Assembly (NCBI GenBank): GCA_963696495.1
Contig: CAVOKJ010000005.1
Location: forward strand, 62,001-126,000
DNA: 64,000 nucleotides
Direction of reading: 5' to 3'
From: Bog-756 sp963696495
GTDB taxonomy: Bacteria > Actinomycetota > Acidimicrobiia > Acidimicrobiales > RAAP-2
This document shows, in pieces, positions 41,164 to 49,842 of the stretch (its first letter is position 1; each line of letters begins with the position of its first letter). The notes under the pieces were generated by a model. The model saw only the letters and a list, made by a program, of their open reading frames with translations. It was not told the origin of the DNA and searched no databases. The position numbers and the translations under genes are program-made.

Positions 41164-42510
41164 TCAGACCAGGAAGTCGTGGGCCAGGGCGATCCACATC
41201 TCGGTGGAGAGGTGGAGCGACTCGACGTCGACCCGCTCGTCGATCCCGTGGAACATGGCCCCGTACTGCTCGAAACCGATGGCCTCGCTGTGCATCCCGA
41301 AGCCGTAGGCCACCGAGCCGAGGGCGCGGTGGAACCGGGCGTCGGTGGCCCCGACCGTGAGGTACGGGACGGTCCGGGCCCCGGGGTAGAACAGCTGGCT
41401 CACCCGCTCCAGTGCGCCCCACAGCGGCGTGTCCATCGGCGACGTCGTCGACGGCTGCTCGGCGCTGAACTCGATGTCCACGTCGTCGGCCAGGTCCCCC
41501 ACGACCTCCTCCACCATGGCCCGCACGTCGGCGGTGTCCCAGCCCGGGAGCGATCGGATGTCGACGTCGAGCTCGACCCGGTCCGGGATCACGTTGAGCT
41601 TCGTGCCCGCCCGCATCATCGTCGGGGCCAGGGTGGTGTGGGTGCAGGCGTGGGCCTGGCGGGCCAGTCCGACCAGGGGGAGCTCGTCGCAGAAGGCGTC
41701 GATCCGGTCGGCGTCGAGCAGTGGCTCGGCCAGCTCGGGCGGGAAGTCGATCCCCTCGATGAACCGCGTCCACGCCTCGTGCAGCTGGGCCTGGGGCCGG
41801 TACTCGTCGATGCGCCGGACGACCTCGGCCGCCTTCACCAGGGCGTTGTCCGTCCGGAGCGGCTGGCTCCCGTGGCCGGGCGTGCCCTTCACCGTGAGGC
41901 GGCACCAGTAGACGCCCTTCTCCCCGACGATGACCGGGAGGCGCGGCGTTCCGTCGGCGCCGCCCATCGGGAAGCCCCCGGACTCGGTGATCACGAAGTC
42001 CGAGTTGACGTCGTCGGCGGCGTGCTCGCACAGCCAGCGGGCCCCGTGGTTCCCGAGCGCCTCCTCGTCGGCGACGGCGACGTAGGTGAGGCCACCCGCC
42101 GGCCGGAACCCGGAGAGCGCCAGGTGGCGGAAGCCGGTGGCCATGGTGGCGGTCAGGTTGAGCATGTCGATGGCACCCCGCCCCCACACCTCGCCGTCGA
42201 TCAGCTCACCCCCGAACGGATCGTGCCGCCAGTGGTCGCCGTTGGCCGGGACCACGTCGGTGTGCCCGAGGAGCGTGAGGGAGGGCGCCCCGGGGTCGGA
42301 GCCCTCGATCTTGGCGACGAGCGAGGTGCGTCCGGGCTCGGGTTCGAAGGTCTCCATGTCCACACCGGTGCCCTCGAGGTAGCTCACCAGGAGATCGGCG
42401 CTTCGTACCTCCTGGCCCGAGGCGGCGGAGCCGTCGTTCACGCAGCGGTTGCGGATCAGATGCTGGAGGAGATCGGTGGCCTCTGCGGTTCGATCGGTCT
42501 CGGAGGCCAC
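41164..42510 (-). CDS. M20-family metallopeptidase
   Basis: The 448-residue hydrolase has the di-zinc ligands of the family: LLGHTDVVPANG, WGRGAIDMLNLTA, VADEEALGNHGARWL and the late MHSEAIGFEQYGAMFHGIDERV histidine. The dimerisation domain lies near residues 190-330. Relatives include ArgE, DapE and peptidases; it is of the M20 carboxypeptidase/dipeptidase type and I cannot fix the substrate. The GTG start is six bases after TAGGAT. It faces kgd with a 114-base gap. Confidence 0.88.
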   Translation of the reverse strand: MASETDRTAEATDLLQHLIRNRCVNDGSAASGQEVRSADLLVSYLEGTGVDMETFEPEPGRTSLVAKIEGSDPGAPSLTLLGHTDVVPANGDHWRHDPFGGELIDGEVWGRGAIDMLNLTATMATGFRHLALSGFRPAGGLTYVAVADEEALGNHGARWLCEHAADDVNSDFVITESGGFPMGGADGTPRLPVIVGEKGVYWCRLTVKGTPGHGSQPLRTDNALVKAAEVVRRIDEYRPQAQLHEAWTRFIEGIDFPPELAEPLLDADRIDAFCDELPLVGLARQAHACTHTTLAPTMMRAGTKLNVIPDRVELDVDIRSLPGWDTADVRAMVEEVVGDLADDVDIEFSAEQPSTTSPMDTPLWGALERVSQLFYPGARTVPYLTVGATDARFHRALGSVAYGFGMHSEAIGFEQYGAMFHGIDERVDVESLHLSTEMWIALAHDFLV

Positions 42511-42516
42511 CGGATC

Positions 42517-42522
42517 ATCCTA
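42517..42522 (-). promoter_or_regulatory. Possible leaderless -10 box for the M20 peptidase gene
   Basis: TAGGAT on the minus strand is six bases before GTG 42510. Confidence 0.5.
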
Positions 42523-42752
42523 GATCGCCGGCCCCACGGCCCCCTCGCCGCCACCACGGCCCACCGGCCCCGCGCCCCAGGGCTCGCCGGCGCACAGCCC
42601 TCCGGGGGAGCAGCGCTGCCTCGGAGGTCGCAGCCCCACGGGCCACCGTGCCCAGCGCCCTGGTTCCACCGTGCCCCGCAGACCCGACGAGCCGGCCCTC
42701 CGGTCCGGGATGGTCGGAGTTCGCCTGGTCAGATGGTTGACTGTGGAGGTCT

Positions 42753-44054
42753 ATGGAACACGAACCCCCTGACCGCCGCCGTATCGTCGTCGACGGGTCC
42801 AACATCGCCACCGAGGGCCGAACTCTGCCCAGCCTGGCCCAGCTCGACGAGGCCATCCGGACCTTCCTGGAGGAGTACCGCGGCTTCACCACCTCGGACG
42901 TGACCGTCGTGGTGGACGCCTCGTTCGGCCACCGGATCGACCCCTCCGAGGTGGCCGCCTTCGAGCAGGCCCTCGAGCACGGGGAGATGATCACCCCCCC
43001 GGCCGGTGCGGTCGGCCGGGGAGACGGCTTCATCCTCCGGATCGCCGAGAAGTCCGGTGCCCTGGTGCTGTCGAACGACTCCTTCCAGGAGTTCCACGCC
43101 GAACGCCCGTGGCTGTTCGAGCCGGGGCGTCTCATCGGTGGGAAGCCGGTACCGGGCGTCGGATGGATATTCACGCCCCGGACCCCGGTCAGGGGGGCCA
43201 AGAGCCGTGCGGTGACCGGCAAGTCACGACGGGACAAGGCGATCGCCGGTGACGGCGTGGAGGCCGCCGAGGGGACGGCCGACGAGGCCGCCCTGGTCGC
43301 GTCGCCGTCGCGACGCCGTGGCGGAAGAGGTACCCGCGGGGCCGCCCCGTCCGTGGCCGCCACCGACGGAGCAGAGGGGACCGACGGGGTGACTGCGGGC
43401 TCCACTCCGGCGAAGGCGGCCAAGGCGACGAAGAAGGCAGCGAAGGCGGCCGCGGCGACCAAGACGACGAAGGCGGCCACGAAGGCCACGAAGGCCGCCA
43501 AAGCCACGAAGGCCATCAAGACCACACCGACGAAGGCCGCCAAGGCCACGAAGACCGCCAAAGCGACGAAGGCCACCAAGACCACGGCCGCCAGAGCGAC
43601 CAAGGCCACCAAGGCGTCCAAGTCGGGTGCGACGGCCACAGACGCCACGGACTCGCCGGACGGCGCCGAGGAGAGGGACGCCCAGCGTGGCGGCAGAGCG
43701 CCAAGGGCAGCGAAGTCGGCGGGGACCTCGTCACCCGAGGGCAACGGCTCCGGTCCGGCCCGGTCGACGGGTGGCCACGAGGCCCTCAACGATCCCCTCA
43801 CCTTCCTCACCTTCGTGGCCGATCACCCGATCGGCAGCGTGTTCGACGGCACCGTGGTCTCCTTCACGTCCCACGGGGCCCACGTCGAGGTGGACGGCAT
43901 GCTGTGCCACGTCCCGCTGCGGGGCCTGGCCGATCCGCCACCTAACAAGGCCCGACAGGTCCTCACCAAGGGGGAGACCCGCCAGTTCGTCCTGGTCTCG
44001 CTGGACGCAGCCCGTCGTCGGGCGGAGCTGGCATTGCCGGGCGTCGGGCAGTAG
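42753..44054 (+). CDS. NYN (Zc3h12a-like) nuclease domain fused to an S1-type RNA-binding domain by a Lys/Ala/Thr-rich linker
   Basis: Residues about 8-150 match the PIN/NYN fold of Zc3h12a (regnase) endoribonucleases: RIVVDGSNIATEG, VTVVVDASFGHRID, GRGDGFILRIAEKSGALVLSNDSFQEF, with Asp residues at the usual metal positions. Residues about 150-340 are a low-complexity linker of AKATKAT-type repeats, very basic and histone-H1-like. Residues about 350-433 look like an S1 domain (GSVFDGTVVSFTSHGAHVEVDGMLCHVPL, then VLVSLDAARRRAEL). Together they suggest a ribonuclease that binds its RNA target through the C terminus. The ATG has GGAGG about four bases upstream. No substrate or partner can be named. 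Confidence 0.82.
   Translation: MEHEPPDRRRIVVDGSNIATEGRTLPSLAQLDEAIRTFLEEYRGFTTSDVTVVVDASFGHRIDPSEVAAFEQALEHGEMITPPAGAVGRGDGFILRIAEKSGALVLSNDSFQEFHAERPWLFEPGRLIGGKPVPGVGWIFTPRTPVRGAKSRAVTGKSRRDKAIAGDGVEAAEGTADEAALVASPSRRRGGRGTRGAAPSVAATDGAEGTDGVTAGSTPAKAAKATKKAAKAAAATKTTKAATKATKAAKATKAIKTTPTKAAKATKTAKATKATKTTAARATKATKASKSGATATDATDSPDGAEERDAQRGGRAPRAAKSAGTSSPEGNGSGPARSTGGHEALNDPLTFLTFVADHPIGSVFDGTVVSFTSHGAHVEVDGMLCHVPLRGLADPPPNKARQVLTKGETRQFVLVSLDAARRRAELALPGVGQ
43411..43620 (+). repeat. Coding repeats of the NYN-S1 linker
   Basis: GCC/AAG/ACG-rich codon repeats (AAGGCCACGAAGG type) encode AKATKATK stretches. The unit is irregular (9-12 bases). Confidence 0.6.
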
Positions 44055-44061
44055 CCCACCC

Positions 44062-44162
44062 GCCACCGCCACCGCCACCGCCACCGCCACCGCCACCGCC
44101 ACCGGCCACCCGGAACCGGGCCACCGGCCACCCGGAACTGGGCCACCGGCCACCCGAAATCC
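44062..44162. repeat. GCCACC hexamer array and 22-base repeats after the NYN-S1 gene
   Basis: Seven perfect GCCACC units (44062-44103) are followed by a partial and two full copies of a 22-base unit beginning GGCCACCGGCCACCCG (44119 and 44141). The block lies in the 147-base gap before the FabZ-like gene. It is prone to slippage and has no clear coding role. Confidence 0.85.
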
Positions 44163-44187
44163 GGCCAACGGGCCGCGGCAGGCCCGA

Positions 44188-44193
44188 TAACCT
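44188..44193 (+). promoter_or_regulatory. Possible leaderless -10 box for the FabZ-like gene
   Basis: TAACCT is eight bases before GTG 44202, with no Shine-Dalgarno sequence. Confidence 0.45.
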
Positions 44194-44201
44194 CGCCCCT
44201 C

Positions 44202-44636
44202 GTGCGAGCCGACGACTACCTCCCGCATCGGGACCCGTTCCTCTTCGTCACCGAGCTCACCTCGGTCGAGCCCGGGCAGGCGGCCACCGGCAACTGGCAG
44301 CTCACCGGTGAGGAGGCCTTCTTCGCCGGGCACTTCCCGGGCCGGCCGACCCTCCCCGGGGTGCTGATGGTGGAGGCGCTGGCCCAGCTGGGAGGGGTGG
44401 CCGTGCTGGCCGACCCCCGGTATGCCGGAAAGCTCCCCCTGTTCGGCGGGATCGAACGGGCGCGGTTCCGTCGCCAGGTGGTCCCCGGTGACCGGCTGGA
44501 CCTGGAGGTCACGCTGGGCCGGATGTCCGCCCGGGCCGGCAAGGGATCCGGCCGGGCCACGGTGGGGGGCGAGCTCGCCTGTCAGGCCGAGCTCCTGTTC
44601 GTGCTGGTGGACCCGATCCCGGCCGAGCCGGGCTGA
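44202..44636 (+). CDS. FabZ-like (3R)-hydroxyacyl-ACP dehydratase
   Basis: The 144-residue hotdog protein has YLPHRDPFLFVTEL near the N terminus, the catalytic His in FFAGHFPGRPTLPGVLMVEALAQ (about 45-67) and the Glu in the same motif, plus GIERARFRRQVVPGDRL. FabZ removes water from hydroxyacyl-ACP in type II fatty acid synthesis. It stands alone, with exonuclease III 11 bases downstream, so its pathway (lipid, polyketide or other) is not clear from context. Confidence 0.9.
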   Translation: MRADDYLPHRDPFLFVTELTSVEPGQAATGNWQLTGEEAFFAGHFPGRPTLPGVLMVEALAQLGGVAVLADPRYAGKLPLFGGIERARFRRQVVPGDRLDLEVTLGRMSARAGKGSGRATVGGELACQAELLFVLVDPIPAEPG

Positions 44637-44647
44637 GCGGTCGTCGC

Positions 44648-45418
44648 GTGCGCATCGCCACCTGGAACGTCAACTCCCTGACCGCCCGTCTCCCGAGGGT
44701 GGAGGAGTGGATCGGCTATGCCCACCCCGACGTGCTCTGCCTCCAAGAGACCAAGCAGGCGGACGCCGCCTTCCCCCACGCGGCGTTCGCCGCCCTCGGC
44801 TACGAGGCGGCCCATCACGGGGACGGCCGGTGGAACGGGGTGGCCATCCTCAGCCGGGTGGGCCTGGCCGACGTGTCAGCCGGGCTCGGCTCCGAGGACG
44901 ACCAGGGCACCCGGCTCATCGGCGCCGACTGCGGCGGGGTCCGGGTCCACTCCGTCTACGTGCCCAACGGACGGAGCCTCGACAGTGAGCAGTACCCGGT
45001 CAAGTTGGCCTGGCTGGCCCGCCTCCGGGCCCTGCTGGGGGAGACGACCGCTCCCGACCGGCCGGTGGCGGTCTGCGGGGACTTCAACGTGGCGCCCGAC
45101 GACCGCGACGTGTGGGACCCCTCGCAGTTCGAGGGCATGACCCACGTGAGCCAGCCCGAACGCGACGCGCTGGCCGCGCTCGAGTCCTGGGGTTTGGTCG
45201 ACGTGTTCCGTCGCCTCTACGACGAGGACCAGCTCTTCACCTGGTGGGACTACCGGGGCGGTTCCTTCCACCGGCACCACGGGATGCGCATCGACCTGAT
45301 CCTGGTCAGTGAGGTGCTCGCCGATAGGACCACCTTCGGCCTCATCGACCGCAACGCCCGCAAGGGCGAGAAGCCGTCTGATCACACGCCGGTGTTCATC
45401 GACACGGTCGTCCCCTAG
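44648..45418 (+). CDS. xthA: Exodeoxyribonuclease III
   Basis: The 256-residue DNA repair enzyme (AP endonuclease and 3' exonuclease) shows MRIATWNVNSL, LCLQETK, NGVAILSR, VCGDFNVAPDDRDVWDP, a WWDYRGGSFHRHHGMRIDLIL region and the final SDHTPVFID with the catalytic Asp-His. The length is normal. It follows the dehydratase gene by 11 bases with GTG start and is probably co-transcribed. It converges on the helicase gene. Confidence 0.95.
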   Translation: MRIATWNVNSLTARLPRVEEWIGYAHPDVLCLQETKQADAAFPHAAFAALGYEAAHHGDGRWNGVAILSRVGLADVSAGLGSEDDQGTRLIGADCGGVRVHSVYVPNGRSLDSEQYPVKLAWLARLRALLGETTAPDRPVAVCGDFNVAPDDRDVWDPSQFEGMTHVSQPERDALAALESWGLVDVFRRLYDEDQLFTWWDYRGGSFHRHHGMRIDLILVSEVLADRTTFGLIDRNARKGEKPSDHTPVFIDTVVP

Positions 45419-45574
45419 ACGTAGCCCCCGCCCCTTCCGGCCCGGACGGCCGTGCTGCCGGCGACGCGCTCCGCCGCCCGTTCTCCACCGGCCAGTGCTC
45501 CCGCCCGGCCAGTGCTCCCACCGCCCTGCACCCACCGCCCTGCTCCGGAACCGGCACTGTCCCGGATCCCGACC

Positions 45575-47239
45575 TCAGCGACCCAACACGGCTTTCATGG
45601 CGGCGATGCGCCGGCCGGCGTCTCGGGACGTGATGCGCCCGCTCCCGGTCCTCGACACCCGGGCCACCGACGCGAGCCACGGGGAGGGCTGGCGGTCCAT
45701 CGGCCGGCCGTTCCCCATGGTGCGGCTCCGGGCCCACGAGCAGTGGAGCTCCGTGGACGCCCGGGTGAGGGCCACGTAGAGCAGCCGGCGCTCCTCGTCG
45801 CGCGCCGCCTCGGTCGCCGCGTAGACGATGGGCACGAACCCGTCCTCCACTCCGACGACGTGCACCGACACCCATTCGAGGCCCTTGGCCCGGTGGAAGG
45901 TCGCCAACTCGACGGCGCCCTCGGCAGCCGCCCCCCGGTCCTCCCTGTCGCCCCGATCCGGTCCGCGACCGGCCCGCCGGCCCCCCGGCGCACCCCCGAC
46001 GGCCCCACCGGGGGCGACGACCGCGTCGGCGGCGGCCGACTCGGGACCGGGGGCGATCCGGTAAGGGATCCCGGCCCGGTGCAGCGCCGTGCCGACGACG
46101 GACAGCTGGTCATGGGTGCGGGCCAGCACCGCCTGGTCCGACCAGGGCCGGCCGTCCTCGGACCGTTCGAGGATGAGGGAGGCCACGCCCTCGGCCTCGG
46201 CCTGTTCGTCCTCGTAGGCGGTGACCACCGGCATCGGCCCGTCCGCGGCCAGTGAGCGCGGCGGCACGGCGGCGGCGCCACCGAGGCCGGCGGCGGCGGC
46301 CGCCACCACCTGGGGCGTCGAACGGTGGTTCTCGTCGAGGCGGACCACCTCCATGTCCGGCACGGCGTCGGGCAGCCGGGCAAGCAGTGTCGGGTCGGCG
46401 CCGTTCCAGCCGTAGATGGCCTGGTTGGGATCGCCCACGGCGCACAGATCTCGTCTCCTCCCCATGAGCGCCTCGATCAGGCGGAACTGGGCCGGGTTCA
46501 CATCCTGGAATTCGTCGATCGACAGGTGCCGGTACCGCCAGTGCATGCCCTCGGCGAAGACGGGATCCTGGAGGAGCAGGTCACCCGAGCGCACCAGCAC
46601 GTCGTCGAGGTCGAGCGATCGGCGGCGCTCGAGGGCGAGGTCGTAGTCGGCGAAGATCCGGTGGATGCGCTCGGGCTCGACGGGTGCCGTCCGACCGGCC
46701 GCCCCGGCCGCAGCGGGGTACTCGTCCGGCGTGAGGCACCGGGCCTTGGCCCAGCCGATCTCCGTCTCCGCGGCCGCGGCGAGCGCCGGGTCGCCGACGA
46801 GGTCCCGGATGATGCGGTATCGGTGCTCGGTGACCGCCGGTGGTGGCTGTCCGGTGTCCAGTGCGTGGCGCCGCAGGAGGGTCAGGGCCAGTTGGTGGAG
46901 CGTCCCGGCCCGGACTCCCGGGCTGGGCACGCCACCGCCGGAGCCGGGAGTCGACACGGTGACGCCGTACCGGGCGAGCCGGGCCTTCAGCTCGTGGGCG
47001 GCCTTGCGGGTGAACGTGCACACGACCGTGTGGTCGGCGTCCGCCGAGCCGTCACGGATCCGGCGGGCCGCCCGCAGCGTGAGCACCCTCGTCTTCCCCG
47101 AGCCGGCGCCGGCGACGATGCACAGCGAGGGGGCGTCGGAGACCACCGCCCGGTGCTGGGGCGGGGTCAGTCCGGCCAGGGCGCGCTCGAGCGGATCGCC
47201 GGAGGCCGGCGGCGCCGCGGACGGGTCGATTGGTCGCAC
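45575..47239 (-). CDS. UvrD/PcrA-type SF1A DNA helicase, short form
   Basis: All helicase motifs are present in 554 residues: Q motif LTPPQHRAV, Walker A IVAGAGSGKTRVL, VVCTFTRKAAHELK, Walker B LSIDEFQDVNPAQF, AVGDPNQAIYGWNGA, VRLDENHRSTPQV, ATFHRAKGLEWVSVHVVGVEDG and LLYVALTRAS. UvrD/PcrA are about 700-780 residues; here the stretch between motifs IV and V is only about 50 Gly/Arg/Asp-rich residues, so the 2B subdomain is largely missing. It may be a UvrD2-like enzyme. The GTG start is eight bases after TAGCCT. Confidence 0.88.
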   Translation of the reverse strand: MRPIDPSAAPPASGDPLERALAGLTPPQHRAVVSDAPSLCIVAGAGSGKTRVLTLRAARRIRDGSADADHTVVCTFTRKAAHELKARLARYGVTVSTPGSGGGVPSPGVRAGTLHQLALTLLRRHALDTGQPPPAVTEHRYRIIRDLVGDPALAAAAETEIGWAKARCLTPDEYPAAAGAAGRTAPVEPERIHRIFADYDLALERRRSLDLDDVLVRSGDLLLQDPVFAEGMHWRYRHLSIDEFQDVNPAQFRLIEALMGRRRDLCAVGDPNQAIYGWNGADPTLLARLPDAVPDMEVVRLDENHRSTPQVVAAAAAGLGGAAAVPPRSLAADGPMPVVTAYEDEQAEAEGVASLILERSEDGRPWSDQAVLARTHDQLSVVGTALHRAGIPYRIAPGPESAAADAVVAPGGAVGGAPGGRRAGRGPDRGDREDRGAAAEGAVELATFHRAKGLEWVSVHVVGVEDGFVPIVYAATEAARDEERRLLYVALTRASTELHCSWARSRTMGNGRPMDRQPSPWLASVARVSRTGSGRITSRDAGRRIAAMKAVLGR

Positions 47240-47325
47240 GGTGCGCGAGGCTATCGGCCGGGTGTGCCGGCCCGGTGGCCCCTCAGCGCCGGGGCACCGT
47301 GAACCACCTCCACCCGGGGGGTCGG

Positions 47326-47331
47326 TAGGGT
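47326..47331 (+). promoter_or_regulatory. Possible leaderless -10 box for the hydrolase-murF operon
   Basis: TAGGGT is six bases before GTG 47338. A GTG also directly follows the box at 47332, but the spacing favours 47338. Confidence 0.45.
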
Positions 47332-47337
47332 GTGCCG

Positions 47338-48135
47338 GTGCTGAAGTCGTTCGCCGGCGGTCAGGTGTTCGGCGGCACCTGGGGGCATGGGCCTGCGACG
47401 GTGCTCGCCCTGCACGGCTGGCAGCGCAGCCACCTGGACTTCTCACCCGTGTTCGACCCGGTGGAGCCCGGATCGGCCGGCCCCGACGCTCCGGCCGGCC
47501 CCGACGGCCCGCCGGGCTTCGGCGTCGTCGCCCCCGACCTGTTCGGCTTCGGCGCCACACCGCCCCCGCCCGAGCCCTGGGGATCGGCGGAGTACGCCTC
47601 CCATCTGCTGCCCCTGTTCGAGGAGCCCGGGGTCCTGGCCGAGCGAGTGGTCCTGGTCGGGCACTCGTTCGGGGGTCGGGTGGCGATCCCGCTCTACGGG
47701 ATGGTGCCGGACCGGATCGACCGGCTGGTGCTCACAGGCGTGCCCCTGCTCGACCGCCAGGGCCGTCGGGCCCGCCCCGCCCCCGCCTACCGGGTGGTCC
47801 GGCGGCTCCACGCCATGGGGCTGGTCGGGGAGGAGCGCATGGAGGCCATGCGCCAGCGCTACGGGTCCCCCGACTACCGGGCGGCCAGCGGTGTCATGCG
47901 GGACGTCTTCGTGCGGCTCCTGGCCGAGCAGTACACCGACGGCATGGCCGCCGTCGACTGCCGGGTGGACCTGGTGTGGGGCGAGGACGACACCGAGGTG
48001 CCGCTGGAGGTGGCCGTCCGGGCCCAGCCGATCTTCCCGTCGGCGGCGCTGGTCACGCTGCCGGGCATCGGCCACCTCACGCCGACCGAGGCGCCGCGCC
48101 AGCTGCGCCGGGCCATCGTCGGTGACCGGCCGTGA
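47338..48135 (+). CDS. Alpha/beta hydrolase
   Basis: The 265-residue protein has ALHGWQRSHLDFSPVF, APDLFGFGAT, the nucleophile elbow LVGHSFGGRVAIPLYG, an acid in WGEDDTEVPL and His in PGIGHLTPTEAPRQL. It is a typical soluble hydrolase with lid region ARPAPAYRVVRRL. The substrate is unknown. Its stop overlaps the MurF-like start (GTGA), so it is the first gene of a run of four (hydrolase, MurF-like, Ddl, PH protein). Confidence 0.85.
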   Translation: MLKSFAGGQVFGGTWGHGPATVLALHGWQRSHLDFSPVFDPVEPGSAGPDAPAGPDGPPGFGVVAPDLFGFGATPPPPEPWGSAEYASHLLPLFEEPGVLAERVVLVGHSFGGRVAIPLYGMVPDRIDRLVLTGVPLLDRQGRRARPAPAYRVVRRLHAMGLVGEERMEAMRQRYGSPDYRAASGVMRDVFVRLLAEQYTDGMAAVDCRVDLVWGEDDTEVPLEVAVRAQPIFPSAALVTLPGIGHLTPTEAPRQLRRAIVGDRP

Positions 48136-49766
48136 TCTCGGGGGGGACGCGGCTCGCTCCGGTGACGGGGACCCTGCAGGTGGCGGCCTGGCACCACGGG
48201 GTGGCCTGGGTGACGGTCGCCGCCTGCGTCCTGGCCTGCGGGCCCGCCGGGCTCCGGTGGCTGCGCGTCGCCCAGCGTGAGCACTACCTGGCCGGGTCGG
48301 TCACCCGGTTCGCCGCTCGTTGGTGGCGAACCACCCCGGCCAACACGGCGCTGGCCGTCATCGCCCTGGCGGCGGCGGTGGCGTCCCTGTGGTGGCCACT
48401 GACCGGCGTGGTGGTGGCCGGCGTGGTCGCCGCCGGTCCGCTCGGCCTGGGCGTGCGGGGGCGCACGTCACCGCTGGCGTGGACCCGCCGCCTGAAGACG
48501 TTGGCCGTGGTGTGGGCCGTGCTCGAGGTGGTGGTGGTCGCCGTCGGGGTCGCCACGGGATGGGCCGGCCCGCTGGCCGTGCTGGCCGCCCTGGTCGTCC
48601 CCCTGCTCGTCGACGCCGCCTGCCTGGCCACGGCCCCGTTGGAGCGCCGGCTCTCCGGCCGCTTCGTCGACGACGCCTCGGCCCGGCTGGCCCGCGTCGG
48701 TCCGACCGTGGTGGCCATCACCGGCTCATACGGCAAGACCTCGACCAAGGGGCACATCGCCCACCTGGTCAGACCGGACCGGGCCGTGGTGGCGACGCCG
48801 GCGAGCTTCAACAACCGCGCCGGGCTGGCCCGAGCCGTCAACGAGCACCTGGCCGACGGCACGGAGGTGTTCGTGGCCGAGATGGGCACCTACGGCCCCG
48901 GGGAGATCGCCGACCTGTGCCAGTGGTGCCCGCCCGACGTCGCCGTGATCACCGCCATCGGCCCCGTGCACCTGGAGCGGTTCGGCACCGAGGACCGGAT
49001 CGTGGAGGCCAAGTCGGAGATCCTCACCGCGGCGGCCGACGTCGTCATCCAGGTCGACGACCCCCGGTTGGCCGAGGTGGCGCGCCAGGCGGCCGCCCGC
49101 GGGAAGCGGGTCGTGCGGTGCTCGGCCACGGACCGCACGGCGGACGTCTGCGTCCAGAGGAGCGGGGACGGGACGACGGTGTCGGTGTTCGCCCACGGGG
49201 CCCTGCTGGCCGCCGACGTTCCCGTCCCGACCGGCGTGCAGCCGTCCAATCTGGCGTGTGCCATCGGTGTGGCACTGGTGCTCGGGGTCGACCCCTCGGT
49301 CGTCGGCGACCGCCTCGCCGGTCTGCCGGCCGCCGACCACCGTCTGCAGTCCGTCCGGTCCGCCTCCGGCGTGACCATCCTCGACGATACGTACAACTCC
49401 AATCCGGCCGGTGCCAGCGAGGCGCTCGGGGCCCTGGGCCACGGCGCCCACCCGCCCGATCCGACCTCGCCTGACGGGTCGCGCCGGCTGGTGGTGGTGA
49501 CGCCGGGGATGGTGGAGCTCGGGCGTCGCCAGTTCGAGGAGAACCGGCACTTCGGTGCGGCCATCGCCGCCCTGGCCGACCACCTGTTGATCGTGGGCCG
49601 GACCAACCGCCGGGCGCTGCTGGCCGGCGTGGCCTCGATCCCGGGGTCGTCGCTGACGGTCACCGAGGTCCGGGACCGCACCGAGGCGGTGGAGTGGGTC
49701 CGGACCCACCTCGCCCCGGGTGACACGGTGTTGTACGAGAACGATCTGCCGGACCACTACCCTTGA
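48132..49766 (+). CDS. MurF-like Mur ligase with N-terminal membrane domain
   Basis: MurF adds D-Ala-D-Ala to the UDP-MurNAc-tripeptide. Here the first ~165 residues form about four membrane helices instead of the usual MurF N-terminal substrate-binding domain. The central ATP domain follows (Walker A AITGSYGKTSTKGHIA near residue 195, ATPASFNNRAGLARAV, AEMGTYGPGEIADLC) and then the C-terminal ligase domain (DDTYNSNPAGASEAL). The ligase is therefore probably anchored at the membrane. The D-Ala-D-Ala ligase gene is next, supporting a cell-wall role, but the missing substrate domain means another acceptor is possible. Confidence 0.85.
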   Translation: MISGGTRLAPVTGTLQVAAWHHGVAWVTVAACVLACGPAGLRWLRVAQREHYLAGSVTRFAARWWRTTPANTALAVIALAAAVASLWWPLTGVVVAGVVAAGPLGLGVRGRTSPLAWTRRLKTLAVVWAVLEVVVVAVGVATGWAGPLAVLAALVVPLLVDAACLATAPLERRLSGRFVDDASARLARVGPTVVAITGSYGKTSTKGHIAHLVRPDRAVVATPASFNNRAGLARAVNEHLADGTEVFVAEMGTYGPGEIADLCQWCPPDVAVITAIGPVHLERFGTEDRIVEAKSEILTAAADVVIQVDDPRLAEVARQAAARGKRVVRCSATDRTADVCVQRSGDGTTVSVFAHGALLAADVPVPTGVQPSNLACAIGVALVLGVDPSVVGDRLAGLPAADHRLQSVRSASGVTILDDTYNSNPAGASEALGALGHGAHPPDPTSPDGSRRLVVVTPGMVELGRRQFEENRHFGAAIAALADHLLIVGRTNRRALLAGVASIPGSSLTVTEVRDRTEAVEWVRTHLAPGDTVLYENDLPDHYP

Positions 49767-49842
49767 ACAGCTGAGCCGTCGAGCGGGTCTGCCGTCCGGA
49801 GGCGCCAGCGCTCGAAACCCCGATCGGAGGAGTCAACTCACC

